Source: Chenopodium formosanum
Taxonomy: Eukaryota > Streptophyta > Magnoliopsida > Caryophyllales > Amaranthaceae
Length of the DNA stretch: 64,000 nt
NCBI GenBank assembly: GCA_024500155.1
Contig: CM044872.1
Span: forward strand, 51,093,460-51,157,459
Direction of reading: 5' to 3'
Shown here: piece after piece, positions 11,602-22,876 of the stretch
How the letters are laid out: every line of letters starts with the position of its first letter
Numbering within the stretch: the stretch's first letter is position 1
Notes under the pieces: model-generated
The model's input: the letters and a program-made list of their open reading frames with translations, nothing else
Database searches by the model: none
What the model was told of the DNA's origin: nothing
Made by a program: the position numbers and the translations under genes

Positions 11602-12830
11602 CTGATCAATGTCAAAGAAAATACAGGTTAATCAAAGCCCTCAAAGATCTCTCGAGGAAGCTGCAATAGTTATCATCTCACTCTTCATACATTTTATACG
11701 CTATAGGCTCAATCCCACATCCAAAGTATTTCAACTTCCTTGAGAGTCGATGCTCATATAACAAGATTTACACATTTTCCCTTTATCCCAATTATTGCGT
11801 ACTTGCATTCCTAGTCAACACATCTACTTTTCATTTACTCTACAATACAGAATTGAAGTTTAATATGCAATTTCAACAACAACAACAACATCACCATCAT
11901 CATCATCAACAACAGCAACAACAAAAAGTCAGACAAAAACCACACCTTTAATTTCAACAAAATTTCTTTCTTTCGCGATCCTACCAGATTTTCCATCAGC
12001 ATAAAGATATTTTACCTAAATACGTGACATTGATTGATCATCACATTACCCTTAAATCATTATTACTAAGATTATTTCCCAATTTTAACTAACCATTGCC
12101 TTCAAAATATACTCTACAATTGATAATCTAATTCTAATCAAGCAATCATACAATTAAAATTCCCAAATCATCAATGAGAGACGCAATTCACAATGTACAG
12201 AACATACAGTAGAACAACGAAATTGATTTTGGCAAACCTCAACCTCTAATTGATTTTGGCACACCTCTTGACAAAAAGAGCACAGAAAACTGTGTTTTCA
12301 TTTAAGGGTGCACCAAAATCAATGCTTGGCATCTCAAAAACCATTTTTCTCATCTAACAACAATTGTTTGCAATTAAATCAATTAGGGTTTATAAATAAA
12401 ATCATATGATTACAAAAAATTAATAACATACAGAGCACCGTATCCTGTATTAGTAAAACCCTTTAATGTTACAGAATAATTCGACAAATCTACAACAAAA
12501 TTCAAAGTATAATTCTGTAATTTAAACAAAATATCATTTATTTTGCCTGAATTATACCAACAAAAATGTATAAAAAAAATTGATCTTTCGAAATCATACA
12601 CTATAAATTAATACCCAATTTAATCATATTCGGAAGGAATTGCAGGAAAAAAAATCTGTCGGAAAGAATTCAGCAATTACAATGAAGCAAGAGTATACAG
12701 AATAACAGAAATTAAGACATTCGTATACCTTGGCCGAATTTATCTTCCTGCCTAGAATTTTGCCTTCAAATTGAAGTCTTTTCCCAAGAGTCTGGAGTCT
12801 CCTTCGATAAAAGAGAGTGTTTTTTTCTAT
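11602..12830 (-). other. 5'UTR exon and 5'UTR intron of F-box copy 1
   Basis: A likely 5'UTR exon (about 12729-12830) ends in AAG|GTATAC. The intron of about 1.13 kb ends at CAG one base before the ATG. Copy 2 has the same arrangement, which supports both models. The intron is AT-rich and carries a CAACAACAACAT/CATCATCAT run at 11875-11915. No other gene is seen. Confidence 0.65.
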
Positions 12831-12949
12831 TTCTTTTGAGGAAGATAAAAGTGAGTGAGGGATGAATAAACAAAAAATAAATATAAATACGAAGTAGGAG
12901 TATTATAGAATAAACCTAAGTTGGAAAAATGGTCAAAATTAGGGCCATA

Positions 12950-14000
12950 AATGATCCAGGCTGAGTCGAGTTTTAGTTTCTTCGAGCTAAGCTTGATAAG
13001 AATTATTCGTGTTCGAACTATCTCGAATTTGAACGAGCTTTTTAAAATCTTATTCGAGCTGGGCTCATTAAGAATTTGGCTAGCTTGTTCGAGCTTTGTT
13101 CACGAACGTACTCATTTGCATTTCGAGTTTAAGCTCAAGCTTGAACGGGTCTAAGTCGGGCTTGTTTAATCAACGAGGCTTAATTTATCATAAAAAAATG
13201 GTTTCTTTCAAATTTTAACACATCCATTTAGGCCGTGTTTAGTGAATAGCTGAAAGCTGAAGTTGATTATGTTAGCTGATTTTGACTAGCTGATTGGATT
13301 AACTGATTTGACTAACTTATTTTATTAGCTGATTGTATAAAAGTGTTAGGTAAATGCTAATAGCTTAAAGGTGATTGAGTATGTGAAATGACCAATAAGC
13401 TAATTGTGGGGTAGGTAGTTTAGGTAGGATTTTAAATTAAATGAGGGTATAAGTGTCATTTCACAATAATTAATGAATAAGCTAATTTAGTGGAATAAGT
13501 TCTTGAAATAAGCTTATTTAGTGGAATAAGTTCTTGAAATAAGCTTCCCACCAAACATCTTGAATTAGCTTATTTAATAGTCAATAAGCTAATTTTGCTC
13601 AAATAAGCTGTTTACCAAACACATCCTTAATTTTATATAAGATATTTATATTCTTTCTATAGAAAAAGGTAATGACAGAGTTTTCTTGCTTTTACATGAT
13701 GATTTTTTATTTTTTTTTATTTTTTTTACAAATAAGTATGAATAAAAGATATATAAATTTTTTGAATTTTAATTGGGTGTGAAAAATCTTATAAATTGAC
13801 TTAAACGAGCTGTTCATGAACATTACCGAGTTGAACATGATGTTATTCGAGCTTTGTTCATCTATTTGACAAGCTTAAGATTTTTGTTCAACCTTGTTTG
13901 TTAGCTCAACAAATGAGTTTTGACCAAGTTTTGACCGAGCTTGTTCGCGAGTAGTTCACGAACGTGTCAGCTCATTTACATCCCTAGTCAGAATAGGAGA
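12950..14000. repeat. Dispersed element with GAGCTTGTTCGAG-type words, interrupted by a MITE
   Basis: Both flanks of the MITE at 13231-13626 are made of repeated CGAGCTTTGTTCACGAAC-like words. The outer ends are roughly inverted (CATAAATGATCC at the left, GCTCATTTACATCC at the right). No coding sequence is seen. It is probably a non-autonomous DNA transposon. The same words occur at 2540-2760. Exact ends are not resolved. Confidence 0.45.
13231..13626. mobile_element. Tourist-like MITE (396 bp)
   Basis: The ends GGCCGTGTTTAGTG and (reverse-complemented) GGATGTGTTTGGTAAAC are inverted repeats flanked by TTA on both sides (13228-13230 and 13627-13629). The interior repeats AGCTGATT/AATAAGCT words. 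It is non-coding. It sits inside the older repeat at 12950-14000. Confidence 0.75.
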
Positions 14001-14041
14001 AGGGCGGAGATTTGGTGAAACCTATTGGCTTTGGTTTTTTT

Positions 14042-14980
14042 AAGAAAAATTGCAAAAAAATCACCTTTTATAACAACTTTTTTGTAAATCAATACCTTAT
14101 ATTTTTTTTTGTAAAAGCACATCTAATACCACTTTTTTTTTTTCGAATTAACACCTTACCCTGATTTCCATCTTTTGACTTGGTTTTCTTGCACGTAAGA
14201 AGTACATTTCCGGTGAATTCCCCCCCCCCCCTTTTCCCAATATACCCTTCATTTCTCCAATTCAACTTTCTCTCTCCTCCCTTCTTCTCCAACAAAGTCC
14301 CAATTACTCATCATTAACAAAGGAATTCCATTTTTAAGGGTGAATTGTTACAATTAACCTAATTTCAAGTAAGGTAAGTTGTTGTAATTACTGAAATTTC
14401 TTGTAAATTATGTTGGGTTTTCGAATTTTCATAAGTTAGGGTTTGTAATTAAAAATTAGGGTTCTTCGTTTTTGTCCACAAATGATGGAATTAGGAGTAA
14501 TTTCGAGAGGCCAATGTACACCAATGTGGTCTTTAATTCTTTGTTTTTTTTTTTTTTTTTTTTGTATGTGCTTGCTCTATTGGGCTTCAATGGAGGAAGG
14601 GGGTAGGAGGTGGGTGGGATTTTGGGTGGATGGGGTTGAATGAACGGGGGTGGAATTTTCATGGGAGCAGATTTATTGGGTGAAATGGTGTTAGTGAGAG
14701 TGGTAGTGAATCAGTGGTGGCGGTGAGGTGGTATTGGTGGGGGTGGCAGTGAGGTGGTGTTGGTGAGGGAAAAGAGAAAAAAAAAATAAAGGAAGAAGAT
14801 CACATGACCCACACATGCAAAGTCAATGTCGGAAAACCAAGTCAAACACCGAAAACTGGGTTAAGGTGTTACTTCGCAAAAAAAAAAAGTGGTTTTAGGT
14901 GTGTATTCACAAGAAAATTACTATAAGGTGTTTTTTCACAAAAAAAAGTATTATATAAGATGGTTTATTGCAATTTTTCC
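14042..14980. mobile_element. TIR element, possibly Mutator-like, non-autonomous
   Basis: The two ends share an inverted repeat: AAGAAAAATTGCAAAAAAAT on the left and GGAAAAATTGCAATAAACCA (reverse-complemented right end). Further paired tracts extend inward (CACCTTAC.../GTTAAGGTG...), so the arms are long, as in MULE-type elements. The centre holds GGTGGTGAGGTGG-rich simple sequence and no gene. Flanking T-runs hide any target duplication. Confidence 0.5.
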
Positions 14981-14984
14981 TTTT

Positions 14985-16269
14985 TTTTTTAATTTCGAAA
15001 AAAACAAGCGATTAATTCAACAAAGTATGGTTTCAAGAGTATATTATTCACAAGTTTCCCCGCATTAGGGTGCTAGGGTATATAAATTGTTTTTCGGATA
15101 GAGGTATGTTATTAGAAGATTGTCTTGACAATTTAGAGCATCTCACTTGATATTAGGGTGTAAATGAGTTACCTAATAGGCTAATACGGAATAATATTGA
15201 TTTGTATTTCGGAATTACTACTTACATTTCTTATTATTTGTAATAAAGAGAATTTTTCATGTCTAACAAATAATATTTTTTGTTGCAAATAATAAGAAAT
15301 AGAGGTATTAGAATGAATACTAGACATGTATGAACGCATAGGGTTAGACAACTCGTTCATAGGAGTGAATGAACAACATTTTTTTGAAAGAATCGTATGT
15401 ACTTGTTTGTAAGAACACCTTCCATTTGATATCAACAGTCAATTATTGATACTGAAATATAGATTATTTGGTACCGAACTCTAGAGAATTTTATTGGTGT
15501 ACAAAATTGTGCATTGATACTCGGAACTAAACTAGCATGACGTAAGTGTGCATTTAACATTCTTCCCCTTCATCAACTTGTCACAACTAAAAATTGAGCA
15601 ACCCTCGTTAATTAACTACTCACTTGTTTACAAATGCTCACTAACAAAGTAACAAGGCCGTTTTTTCATGGAATAAACCTTGTTTTGGGAGGTAGAGGAC
15701 TTGGTGGTCAGTTGTTTGGGGTGGTCCGTTGGATGAGTTTTTTATTGATAAAACTAATAAATCTAAACTGATAATTTTAACATAAAATTTTATTTAATTA
15801 AGTTGTAACCAATCAGAATAGGACACTTGTACAATTAACTTATTGAATAGGTTAGCATTAGGTAGAAGATACGAGTAGATATAAAAAGTTAGATTATATG
15901 TAGTCAATCCAAAAGTTAGATCAATTTGAGAAGACAACGAAAAGATGGGATTATTCCCATCAATTTTTCCCTGTGTAAATGAGTAATATGAATTTTTAAA
16001 CCCAATAGATATAAATTATGAAGATAGAACATTTATGTCAGAAAATTTAGATATATCATATAGCTTAACTAAATTCAACATGTATTTAAATACATATACT
16101 ATGCATAGGAATAATACTCTTAAACCAACTATTTTACTGATCATATTAGGCAAGATATATAACAATCATAGTTTTACATACGATAATACTGTAATATGGA
16201 ACCATCCTGTTCACCAAACACCGGTATAAAACTCAAAGTTGATCCCTGGTCCGTCTGATGCATTAGTCA
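14985..16269. other. Intergenic AT-rich DNA, with a small hairpin at 15224-15303
   Basis: I find no gene. TTTCTTATTATTTGTAA (about 15226) pairs with TTGCAAATAATAAGAAA (about 15285-15301) across a loop of about 40 bases, making a short imperfect hairpin. The part next to 16270 should include the 3'UTR of F-box copy 2. Confidence 0.45.
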
Positions 16270-17376
16270 CTAAAGCCACACTAGGCTGTTAACATAAGGA
16301 ACATAAACACTGCTTCTGTTAAATTCTTCCTTAGTGCTCACATTTGTAGTTTCTTTAGTTCTTAGATCATACGACAAGAATTTTTTGCCTTTTGGATACA
16401 CAATCACATCACTTCTCAAAGACAAAAGATTCACTTCACAATCATTCGCTGCATTATTGCCAGTATCTGCATTATTATATAGCATATATTTTTTCAGTTC
16501 CCATGTCTTGCTTTCAGCTCCCATATGCATGGTATTTGCATACTCATTGGACAACACAAATATGCTTAGTTCACAACCTTTCCTGTGTGATACACAGAGT
16601 TTTCTGTCCACACTGCCCAAGGTACGCGTTCCATACATTCCATAGCATGGGATTACTTTCACACGATTTTTCTTTAGATCAAAACCAATCACATGATTAT
16701 TTGCCAACCAGTACACAAATCCGTTCAGATGAAAGCCACCTCCCTTCAATATCCTTCCCTTTTCGCCAAAGTAAATCTCAGAGGAAATCTTCCACGAGTT
16801 CTCAAGTGATGAATAGATTTCAAACTCATAAGCACCATCAAAATCAGTGGAGGGAAAAGCACAAATCAGCTTATAATCAGCCAAAAAGTCTAGCAGTGAT
16901 GGCTCAAATACAAGTACCACAGTTGTGTTCTGTCCATGCTTAGCTTCAGGCTTAGGAAGTTTCTTCCAGCGCTGGTTGACAGGATTGCAAATATAATATG
17001 CCTTTTCATTAGTGCGACCTCGACAGCAGAGTAAACCATGAGATGATGCAAGCAAATCAACAGGCTCAGGCAAGAACTTCAAATTTGGGTCTGGGATTCC
17101 ACACGCCATTGGATCAAGGGATATAAAGGAGATGGAGCCATCAGAAGACTGACAAAAGAAGCCCGACAAAGAACGAAAAGCAAAGGATTGGCTGTGTTCA
17201 AAGAATGGACTTGATATTTGTAGTTTCCAGCCTTTGCACACGGCTTTGAACCTGCAAAGAGATTTAGCAGGAAGGTAACGGATAGCATGCTCCTGGATTA
17301 TTTCTCTGAGATCCATATAGATCTTGTCCGGCTTGCCCACCACATTAGAATTACCCAGCTTCTTTCCTTTGTCCAT
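16270..17376 (-). CDS. F-box protein (tandem copy 2)
   Basis: This predicts a 368-residue F-box protein, a paralogue of the gene at 10476-11600 in the same orientation. The F-box reads YMDLREIIQEHAIRYLPAKS...RFKAVCKGWKLQI, followed by an F-box-associated region (SHGLLCCRGRTNEKAYYICN, RWKKLPKP, YEFEIYSSLENSWKI). The coding region is a single exon. The ATG at 17376 is chosen because an intron acceptor (TAG|GATG) ends one base before it, exactly as in copy 1. Longer readings that start at 17451 are in the intron. The expected role is SKP1-binding substrate receptor of an SCF ubiquitin ligase, with unknown target. The C-terminal halves differ more than the N-terminal halves. Confidence 0.85.
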   Translation of the reverse strand: MDKGKKLGNSNVVGKPDKIYMDLREIIQEHAIRYLPAKSLCRFKAVCKGWKLQISSPFFEHSQSFAFRSLSGFFCQSSDGSISFISLDPMACGIPDPNLKFLPEPVDLLASSHGLLCCRGRTNEKAYYICNPVNQRWKKLPKPEAKHGQNTTVVLVFEPSLLDFLADYKLICAFPSTDFDGAYEFEIYSSLENSWKISSEIYFGEKGRILKGGGFHLNGFVYWLANNHVIGFDLKKNRVKVIPCYGMYGTRTLGSVDRKLCVSHRKGCELSIFVLSNEYANTMHMGAESKTWELKKYMLYNNADTGNNAANDCEVNLLSLRSDVIVYPKGKKFLSYDLRTKETTNVSTKEEFNRSSVYVPYVNSLVWL

Positions 17377-17377
17377 C

Positions 17378-18300
17378 CTAATCATATCACAACCCCAAAT
17401 CTTAATAACATCTACAAACATTGGAAAAGAAGCAGAATTAAACCAACACAATCCGTAATTAACTAATTATTCTGCATATCATTGCAACCATACAACGATA
17501 CATAATCTCGTCTCAACATCATAAGTCATACCCATATATTAAAAATCTAAGAAACAACCTTATTAAAACAAGTACATAATCATATGTTATCACACATTCA
17601 CACCCACAATGCTTGAAAACAAACCCAAAAGCTTTACGCAAATTCACTCTCATATGATCATGAATAATATAAATACAGTAGCATGAATTATGTAAACTCA
17701 ATATTTACCCATAACAACTGCACAAATTACAGGACATTATAGCAACACTAGAACCCATAAACATTTTGTTCATCTTCGGTCTGGTGGTAACATTACATTA
17801 GCGTATAACAGCATAAATCATTCAAATCTTGATATTTTTCACAGAAAAAAAATAAATAAATAAAATTGTACTTCAAATAGAATTTACAGAATCATAATCT
17901 ATTCCCTACATTAAAATCAGCTCTAGCTAAAAAACAGAAGAAAATAAAAACAAAAACTAACCAAAAATTGTTTCTGTCCCCAAGAAACAATCAACAAAAC
18001 AACAAGAAATCATCAAAAAAAAAAAAAAAAAAACAAATAAAACATGAGGATTAATAATCACAAACCATATATAGATTTCTAGAAAATAGCAAAATGGGGG
18101 TTTAAATGATTTACTGATTAACAATTAAAACAAAATTGAATTTAAATTAAAATGCAGATTAAAGCATGAAGAGCAATACTACAAAGAGAGAAGAAGGATC
18201 CGGATTAAAGAGGAAGGAAGAGTTACCTGATTAACAGTGACAAAAAATTGTGTCCTGATTTCTGAAAGACGTTAGGGATTTTGACTGGAAGCTATAGTCG
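17378..18300 (-). other. 5'UTR exon and intron of F-box copy 2
   Basis: A likely 5'UTR exon (18227 to about 18300) ends in CAG|GTAACT, and the intron of about 850 bp ends at TAG one base before the ATG. The position matches copy 1. The intron is AT-rich with an A-run at 18017-18034 and has no other gene. Confidence 0.65.
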
Positions 18301-18435
18301 CTATGACCTTTGTTTGACGGAGGAAAATCCGTTTTCCATCCTCTAGTCAGTCGTTGCTCTTTTATTTTTAAAATTTGTTAGGAAGGCCTTTTAAATGATG
18401 GAATTTGTGAAAAAGGTCACTTGCATTAAACACTA

Positions 18436-18757
18436 CTCCCTCCGCCCTTTATTACATATCTATTTCTCATTTCGCACGGGGATTAAGAAAGTTAAAAATT
18501 CCTTAAAACTAATAATGGAAGTATAAATATGCATGTGGGGTTAGAGAGAGATAGAGAGAAAAAAAAGTGATTGGGAATTATGAGAGAGAAAGTATTGGAA
18601 ATTGATGTTAAAGTACAAAAAAGAAAAAGAAAAAGGGTGACAAAACATCAAAAAGAGAATAATATTGTAAAAAAAGTACAACCTATAAATAGAAACAGAC
18701 ACTTAATTTTGGTCACCCAAAAAGGAATACAAGCATGTAATAAAGGAACGGAGGGAG
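18436..18757. mobile_element. Stowaway-like MITE (first of cluster)
   Basis: The left end CTCCCTCCGCCCTTTATTAC and the right end (reverse-complemented CTCCCTCCGTTCCTTTATTA) are inverted repeats flanked by TA (18434-18435 and 18758-18759), as in Tc1/mariner-derived Stowaway MITEs. The interior is A-rich and non-coding. Its right TA is shared with the next element. Confidence 0.8.
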
Positions 18758-18759
18758 TA

Positions 18760-19821
18760 CTCCGTTTCGTATTATATGCAACTTTGGAATTTTTTATATT
18801 TCACAAATAATACACCAAAGTTGCATATACTTCCTCCGTTACATATTATGTTCAACATTTGCTATAAATGGATGTTTCACATTATGTGCAACAAATTTTT
18901 TCTTTCCTTTTTTGGTTAGCTTTTTTAAATGAAATTCCTATAATACCCCTGTTTAAGAACTACTAGCATAATTTAAGTTACTAATTTAAGTTAATTAACA
19001 TTAATAATTAAACAACTCCTTCTCTCTCTTGCCTACTACTGCCACGGTGTCACCACCACCATCATCACCAACCACCATAAAAACCACCGCACCAGAACAC
19101 GAACACCTTCAACACCACACCACCGAAACCAAGGCCACCATTACAACCACCAACACCATCTTCTTAATCTTCTAGGTTTCATCTTCTTTATCACCGTCGA
19201 AACCACCACCAGTCACATTCTTCTTCGTCTCACTATAAGGATCTCAGATCGAATCTAAAGAGAGAGAAATGGTGTGCGATGCTAGAAAAGCGACGGAAAT
19301 TAGATCTAAATCGAAGGGTTGTTGTTCATGGTGGAATTCGATTCGCTGCGCCCTACAAGGACGGTGAGTGAGGTAGGTTGGGCTCCTTTCGCGGGGTGAC
19401 TTCCGATTTGCTGCTAAGAGGGTGAATGCAAGGTGGGGTTTCAAGATTTCAATTCGCTGGTGGTGGGAATTTCAGGATTTCACTGGCTTGTATGTTTCAG
19501 GTGGTGGTCGTTGGGGTTTCGGTGTTATGGTGGTGGTGGTGGTGGTGGTTACAGGATAGGGTGGTGGTGGTTACGGGGTAGCGGCGAGTGGTTGAATTGA
19601 ATGTGGGTGGTGGTGGATGTTGCTGCTGGTAGGTGGTGTCAGGGTGGCCATGGAAATTGGTAGTGGTGGCCATTAATTAATTATCCTCCTTTCTCTCTCC
19701 TACCCTTAATCACACACCCTTCAATTTGTTAATCAACCATTTAACAAGTTTTGTCTTGGGAAACGTGAAGCAAGGTTTGTTGCACATAATGTGTAACGGA
19801 TGAAGTAATACGAAGTGGAGG
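18760..19821. mobile_element. Stowaway-like MITE split by another MITE
   Basis: The left end is CTCCGTTTCGTATTATATGC. Its inverted partner is cut in two: CCAAAGTTGCATATA at 18814-18829 and ATACGAAGTGGAGG at 19808-19821. Joined at the duplicated TA, the two halves restore a near-perfect inverted repeat, so the element at 18830-19805 was inserted here later. Without the insert this MITE is only about 86 bp. Confidence 0.8.
18830..19805. mobile_element. Stowaway-like MITE nested inside the previous one (976 bp)
   Basis: The ends CTTCCTCCGTTACATATTAT and (reverse-complemented) CTTCATCCGTTACACATTAT are inverted repeats flanked by TA (18828-18829 and 19806-19807). The centre has CCACCATCATCACC-rich DNA on the left and GGTGGTGGTGGTGG-rich DNA on the right. 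It contains no clear gene. It is unusually long for a Stowaway MITE, so it may be a deletion derivative or carry captured DNA. Confidence 0.8.
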
Positions 19822-19829
19822 TAGTAAAA

Positions 19830-21329
19830 AATTACCGATAAGTCGTATATTATGCGTGTTTTTAGAGTCCATTTAGGTAGTTTTTTAGTCTAGATTAGTT
19901 GTTCATAGCTTATTTTCTCTTGATTTGGTTTAGTTGTGATCATATTATGCTTTTATGGATAGTATCGTTGTTTTTGATGTATTTCAGGATGAACGAGAAA
20001 AATTTAGATGATCACGAGAGTTTGTTACGATGAAGGAGTGGTTTCCCGTGTCCGCCCTGGCAGGGCAACATCGCCCTGGCAGCCAGGGCGGAAGAAGGAG
20101 AAGAGACAAGCGAAGTATTACTACAAAGTATCTTCCTCCCATGGCAGCCAGGACGAAGAGGATTTATGTTGATTATAAGCTTCGAGTGTCAGCCGTGGAG
20201 TCTGTATTGCGCGCCTGACTGGGCAACATTGCCCTCACAGTCCCGGCGGACAAAAGCGCTGCATATGAAGGATTTCTTGAAGGCGTAAGGTCGAGTTTGC
20301 TTCTCGCGCCAGATCGGGCAGCCTTGCCCTGGCTGCCCGGGCAATGTTTCGGGAACCTTATTTCCCTAATTTTTCGGGTTTAATTATTTTATGGGTTATA
20401 AATACCCTTTGTAAACCCCGACTGAACACTTAGTTATTATTTTCCAGCTTTTAAACCTTCATTAGAACCCTAATATTCTCTCTAAATCTAGATTAATTTG
20501 CATTTTCAAGTTTTGATCTTTGTTCATCAACAATTGGTACTTTTCTTCATTCAAGTAATTGGTATTCATCTTTACTTCTTCTGTTACTCTTATTTGTTTA
20601 TTAATCATGTTTTCTTCATTGAATATTGTTTTTGCTTACGTTAACATGTGTGGGTAGTTTCCTTATTCCAAGATCTAGCGGAACCTGAATATGATTGATG
20701 CATGATTTAATTCTTTAAATTCTCCAATGATAATCGCAATTGATATGCTTAATTGATTGTGCTCATGCCAATACTAGATTAGGGATAATTAGTATTGTTA
20801 TTAATCCATTGTTTTAATCGCAACGGGAATTGGGATTTGACGGGTTTGAATAAATCAATTAAGGGTTTGAAGTTCATCACGGGAGTAGTTGAATGGATGA
20901 TTAGGAAGTTAGAGTAATGTGCTCAAAGTCTTTAATTTACATGTTTTCATGGAAGTAGGCTTGATTGTGATTAGAGAAGCCATTGATAACTCGGGAGAGA
21001 CCATTGGTACAATTCAGGGATTACTTTTCCTCATTAATCAATTGAATTATATGTTAGGGGTAGAACGACTATTGCATTAATTGTATTCGTGGTGATGCTT
21101 GATCTTGGATATTTTTAGTATTTGATCTATCATATTACTCAGTTTAATCGTTCTTCTTTGGTAATTAGTTATTAATCCTCACTTATTTGATTTAGTTACT
21201 TGCTTAGTAGTTATTTGAGTCTAATTAATTAGTTGAACCATAGTCTCTTGGGATCCTACCCTTACTTGCCCATCTACATAGTAGTGGTCTTGTAAGGTTA
21301 TTTTTGTTATGTAAGCGACACGCCTATCA
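19830..21329 (+). mobile_element. Second LTR-like element, diverged relative of the solo LTR at 4761-6230
   Basis: The order of landmarks copies the solo LTR read on its own strand. There is an upstream GTGTTTTTAGAGTCC segment, a G+C-rich palindromic block (20045-20340, modules such as CGCCCTGGCAGCCAGGGCGG), a TATA-like TATAAATACC at about 20398, then TTGGGATCCTACCCTTACTT and an end ...CCTATCA. It has no protein domain. The 3' end CA is placed at 21329. I could not find a matching 5-bp duplication, so the 5' edge is uncertain. Confidence 0.55.
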
Positions 21330-21345
21330 GTTGCAAAGTTATTAC

Positions 21346-21801
21346 AAAGTATATCCCATTTAGGTGATAAGGATATACTTTTGATCGAATTTCGACAAGT
21401 GACTTTATTTTCCGACTATTGATCATCACATGACTTTACCAAAATAAAAACCCTTTTTTCATCTTTTTCTCACCTTTTTCCTCCAATTCTAACTGACCTC
21501 AATTGATTTGACTTGTCTTCAATTTGAACGGGAGGGACTAGATTTGAACATTGTTGCTATAAACAAATTGATTCGTGAACAATTAGGGTTCGCAAATTAG
21601 AGAAAGGAAGGAGAAATTAGGGGGAAAAAATTAAGGTTAGTTGAATTGGAGGGGAAATGGGAAAAGGGAAAAGGGAGAAAAAAGATTGAAACAAAGGGGA
21701 GGTTAAAAGTCACAAGTTGGACACGTAATGATTAATGTTTGGAAACTAAAGTTAATCGTCGAAATTTGATCAAAGGTCATGGTAATGGTGACTATGACCT
21801 T
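21346..21801. mobile_element. TIR element with small hairpins at both ends
   Basis: Long inverted repeats are visible. TTTGATCGAATTTCGACAAG...GACTTTATTTTCC at the left matches TTTGATCAAATTTCGACGAT...AACTTTAGTTTCC read from the right. At the left tip GTATATCC pairs with GGATATAC, and at the right tip GGTCAT pairs with ATGACC, so each tip is itself palindromic. It is non-coding and the superfamily is unassigned. Confidence 0.6.
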
Positions 21802-22077
21802 GTTTTTTTTTTTTTTTTTTTTAAGCTTTTGGGTAGAGAACAGTAGAGCAGCTCTAAAAAACAGGACCTATGTGAGGTGAAAGATATCGTTTAATAAAAT
21901 TGTGTGATGTATTTCCATTTTAAAAGACGTTGCAATTTTAAAAAATAAAAATAAAGGGAGTATAGTAAATATTATACTCCAAGTATTATAAAAAAGAATA
22001 AAAAAATTTTAGTCCTCACCTTATAATGAGTGATTTCCCAAAATAATGTAATAATATAAACTAACTCCTTATATACA

Positions 22078-22513
22078 TTGGTTTAAAAGCTATTTCCCAC
22101 ACTACCGTCCACGTAGGCTCGGTTTCAAGGTTCGGTATTTGCAAGTATAAAACCGCTAAAATGGTTGGCGGTTTTAACGAACTAATATAGAACCGCTAAT
22201 GGTATTAGAGTTTCTATGCATAGATACTCTATTGATATTCGCGGTTCTTTACGTAAAACCTCTAATACCATTAGCAATTCTATATAAAGAGCCGCTAGTG
22301 AAAGCTAAAGTAGAGGTTCTATGCATAGAACCACTAATGGTATTATCAGTTCTATATGTAGAACCTTTAATGGTATTAGTGGTTCTATATATAGAACCTC
22401 TAAACTTCTATATACAAAACCTCTAATGGTATTAGCGGTTTTTTAATGCTAAGTTCCAAACCTAGGAACCGATCTTACGTGGACGGTATTGTAAGAAATA
22501 GTTTTTAAATCAA
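22078..22513. mobile_element. TIR element filled with short palindromic repeats
   Basis: The ends share about 40 bp of inverted repeat: TTGGTTTAAAAGCTATTTCC...ACCGTCCACGTAGG on the left, and TTGATTTAAAAACTATTTCT...ACCGTCCACGTAAG read from the right. The inside is built of repeated AGAACCGCTAATGGTATTAG units in both orientations, with TATA palindromes between. The long open frame there (22199-22426) is a by-product of the repeat and not a gene. Confidence 0.65.
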
Positions 22514-22876
22514 CTTATATAGAAAATTAATTTGTATTTTAACAATTATTCATGGAAATCACTCCCTTATAATTTTCAAAAATTTGTATAAATTTATTGT
22601 TGCAATTATTAAGAAATAGATGAAATAACATCAGTACGTCACTAATCAACCCCCTTCCCCATCCGGGCAGTTCCCCGTAACACTCCTGCTATTCAGATCG
22701 AGTGATCGACCCACTTCTTCTTGCTCAATAATTCCTCGAACAAAACCTTTTTCTTATACGAGTATATTCCTCATCAAAAATCCACAACAAAATCTAACTC
22801 AACTAGGAAAAATCATTTCAATTTCCCCCCAAAATTCCTGCAAATCCCAACCCCAGAAAAAAATCTATTATAAAAA
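22514..22876 (+). promoter_or_regulatory. Upstream region of the gene at 22877
   Basis: AT-rich spacer followed by a C-rich leader (AACCCCCTTCCCCATCCGGG near 22650) that probably holds the promoter and 5'UTR. No specific factor site can be named. Confidence 0.35.

Noticed and set aside
15224..15303. Short hairpin as a miRNA precursor
   Set aside because: The stem is only about 17 paired bases and A/T-only, which happens often by chance in AT-rich DNA.
19810..19830. Target duplication for the LTR-like element at 19.83-21.33 kb
   Set aside because: I compared the bases after 21329 (GTTGC) with all nearby TG starts and found no match.
22199..22426. 75-codon repetitive frame with VLYVEPL words
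   Set aside because: Translation of the palindromic repeats of a TIR element.
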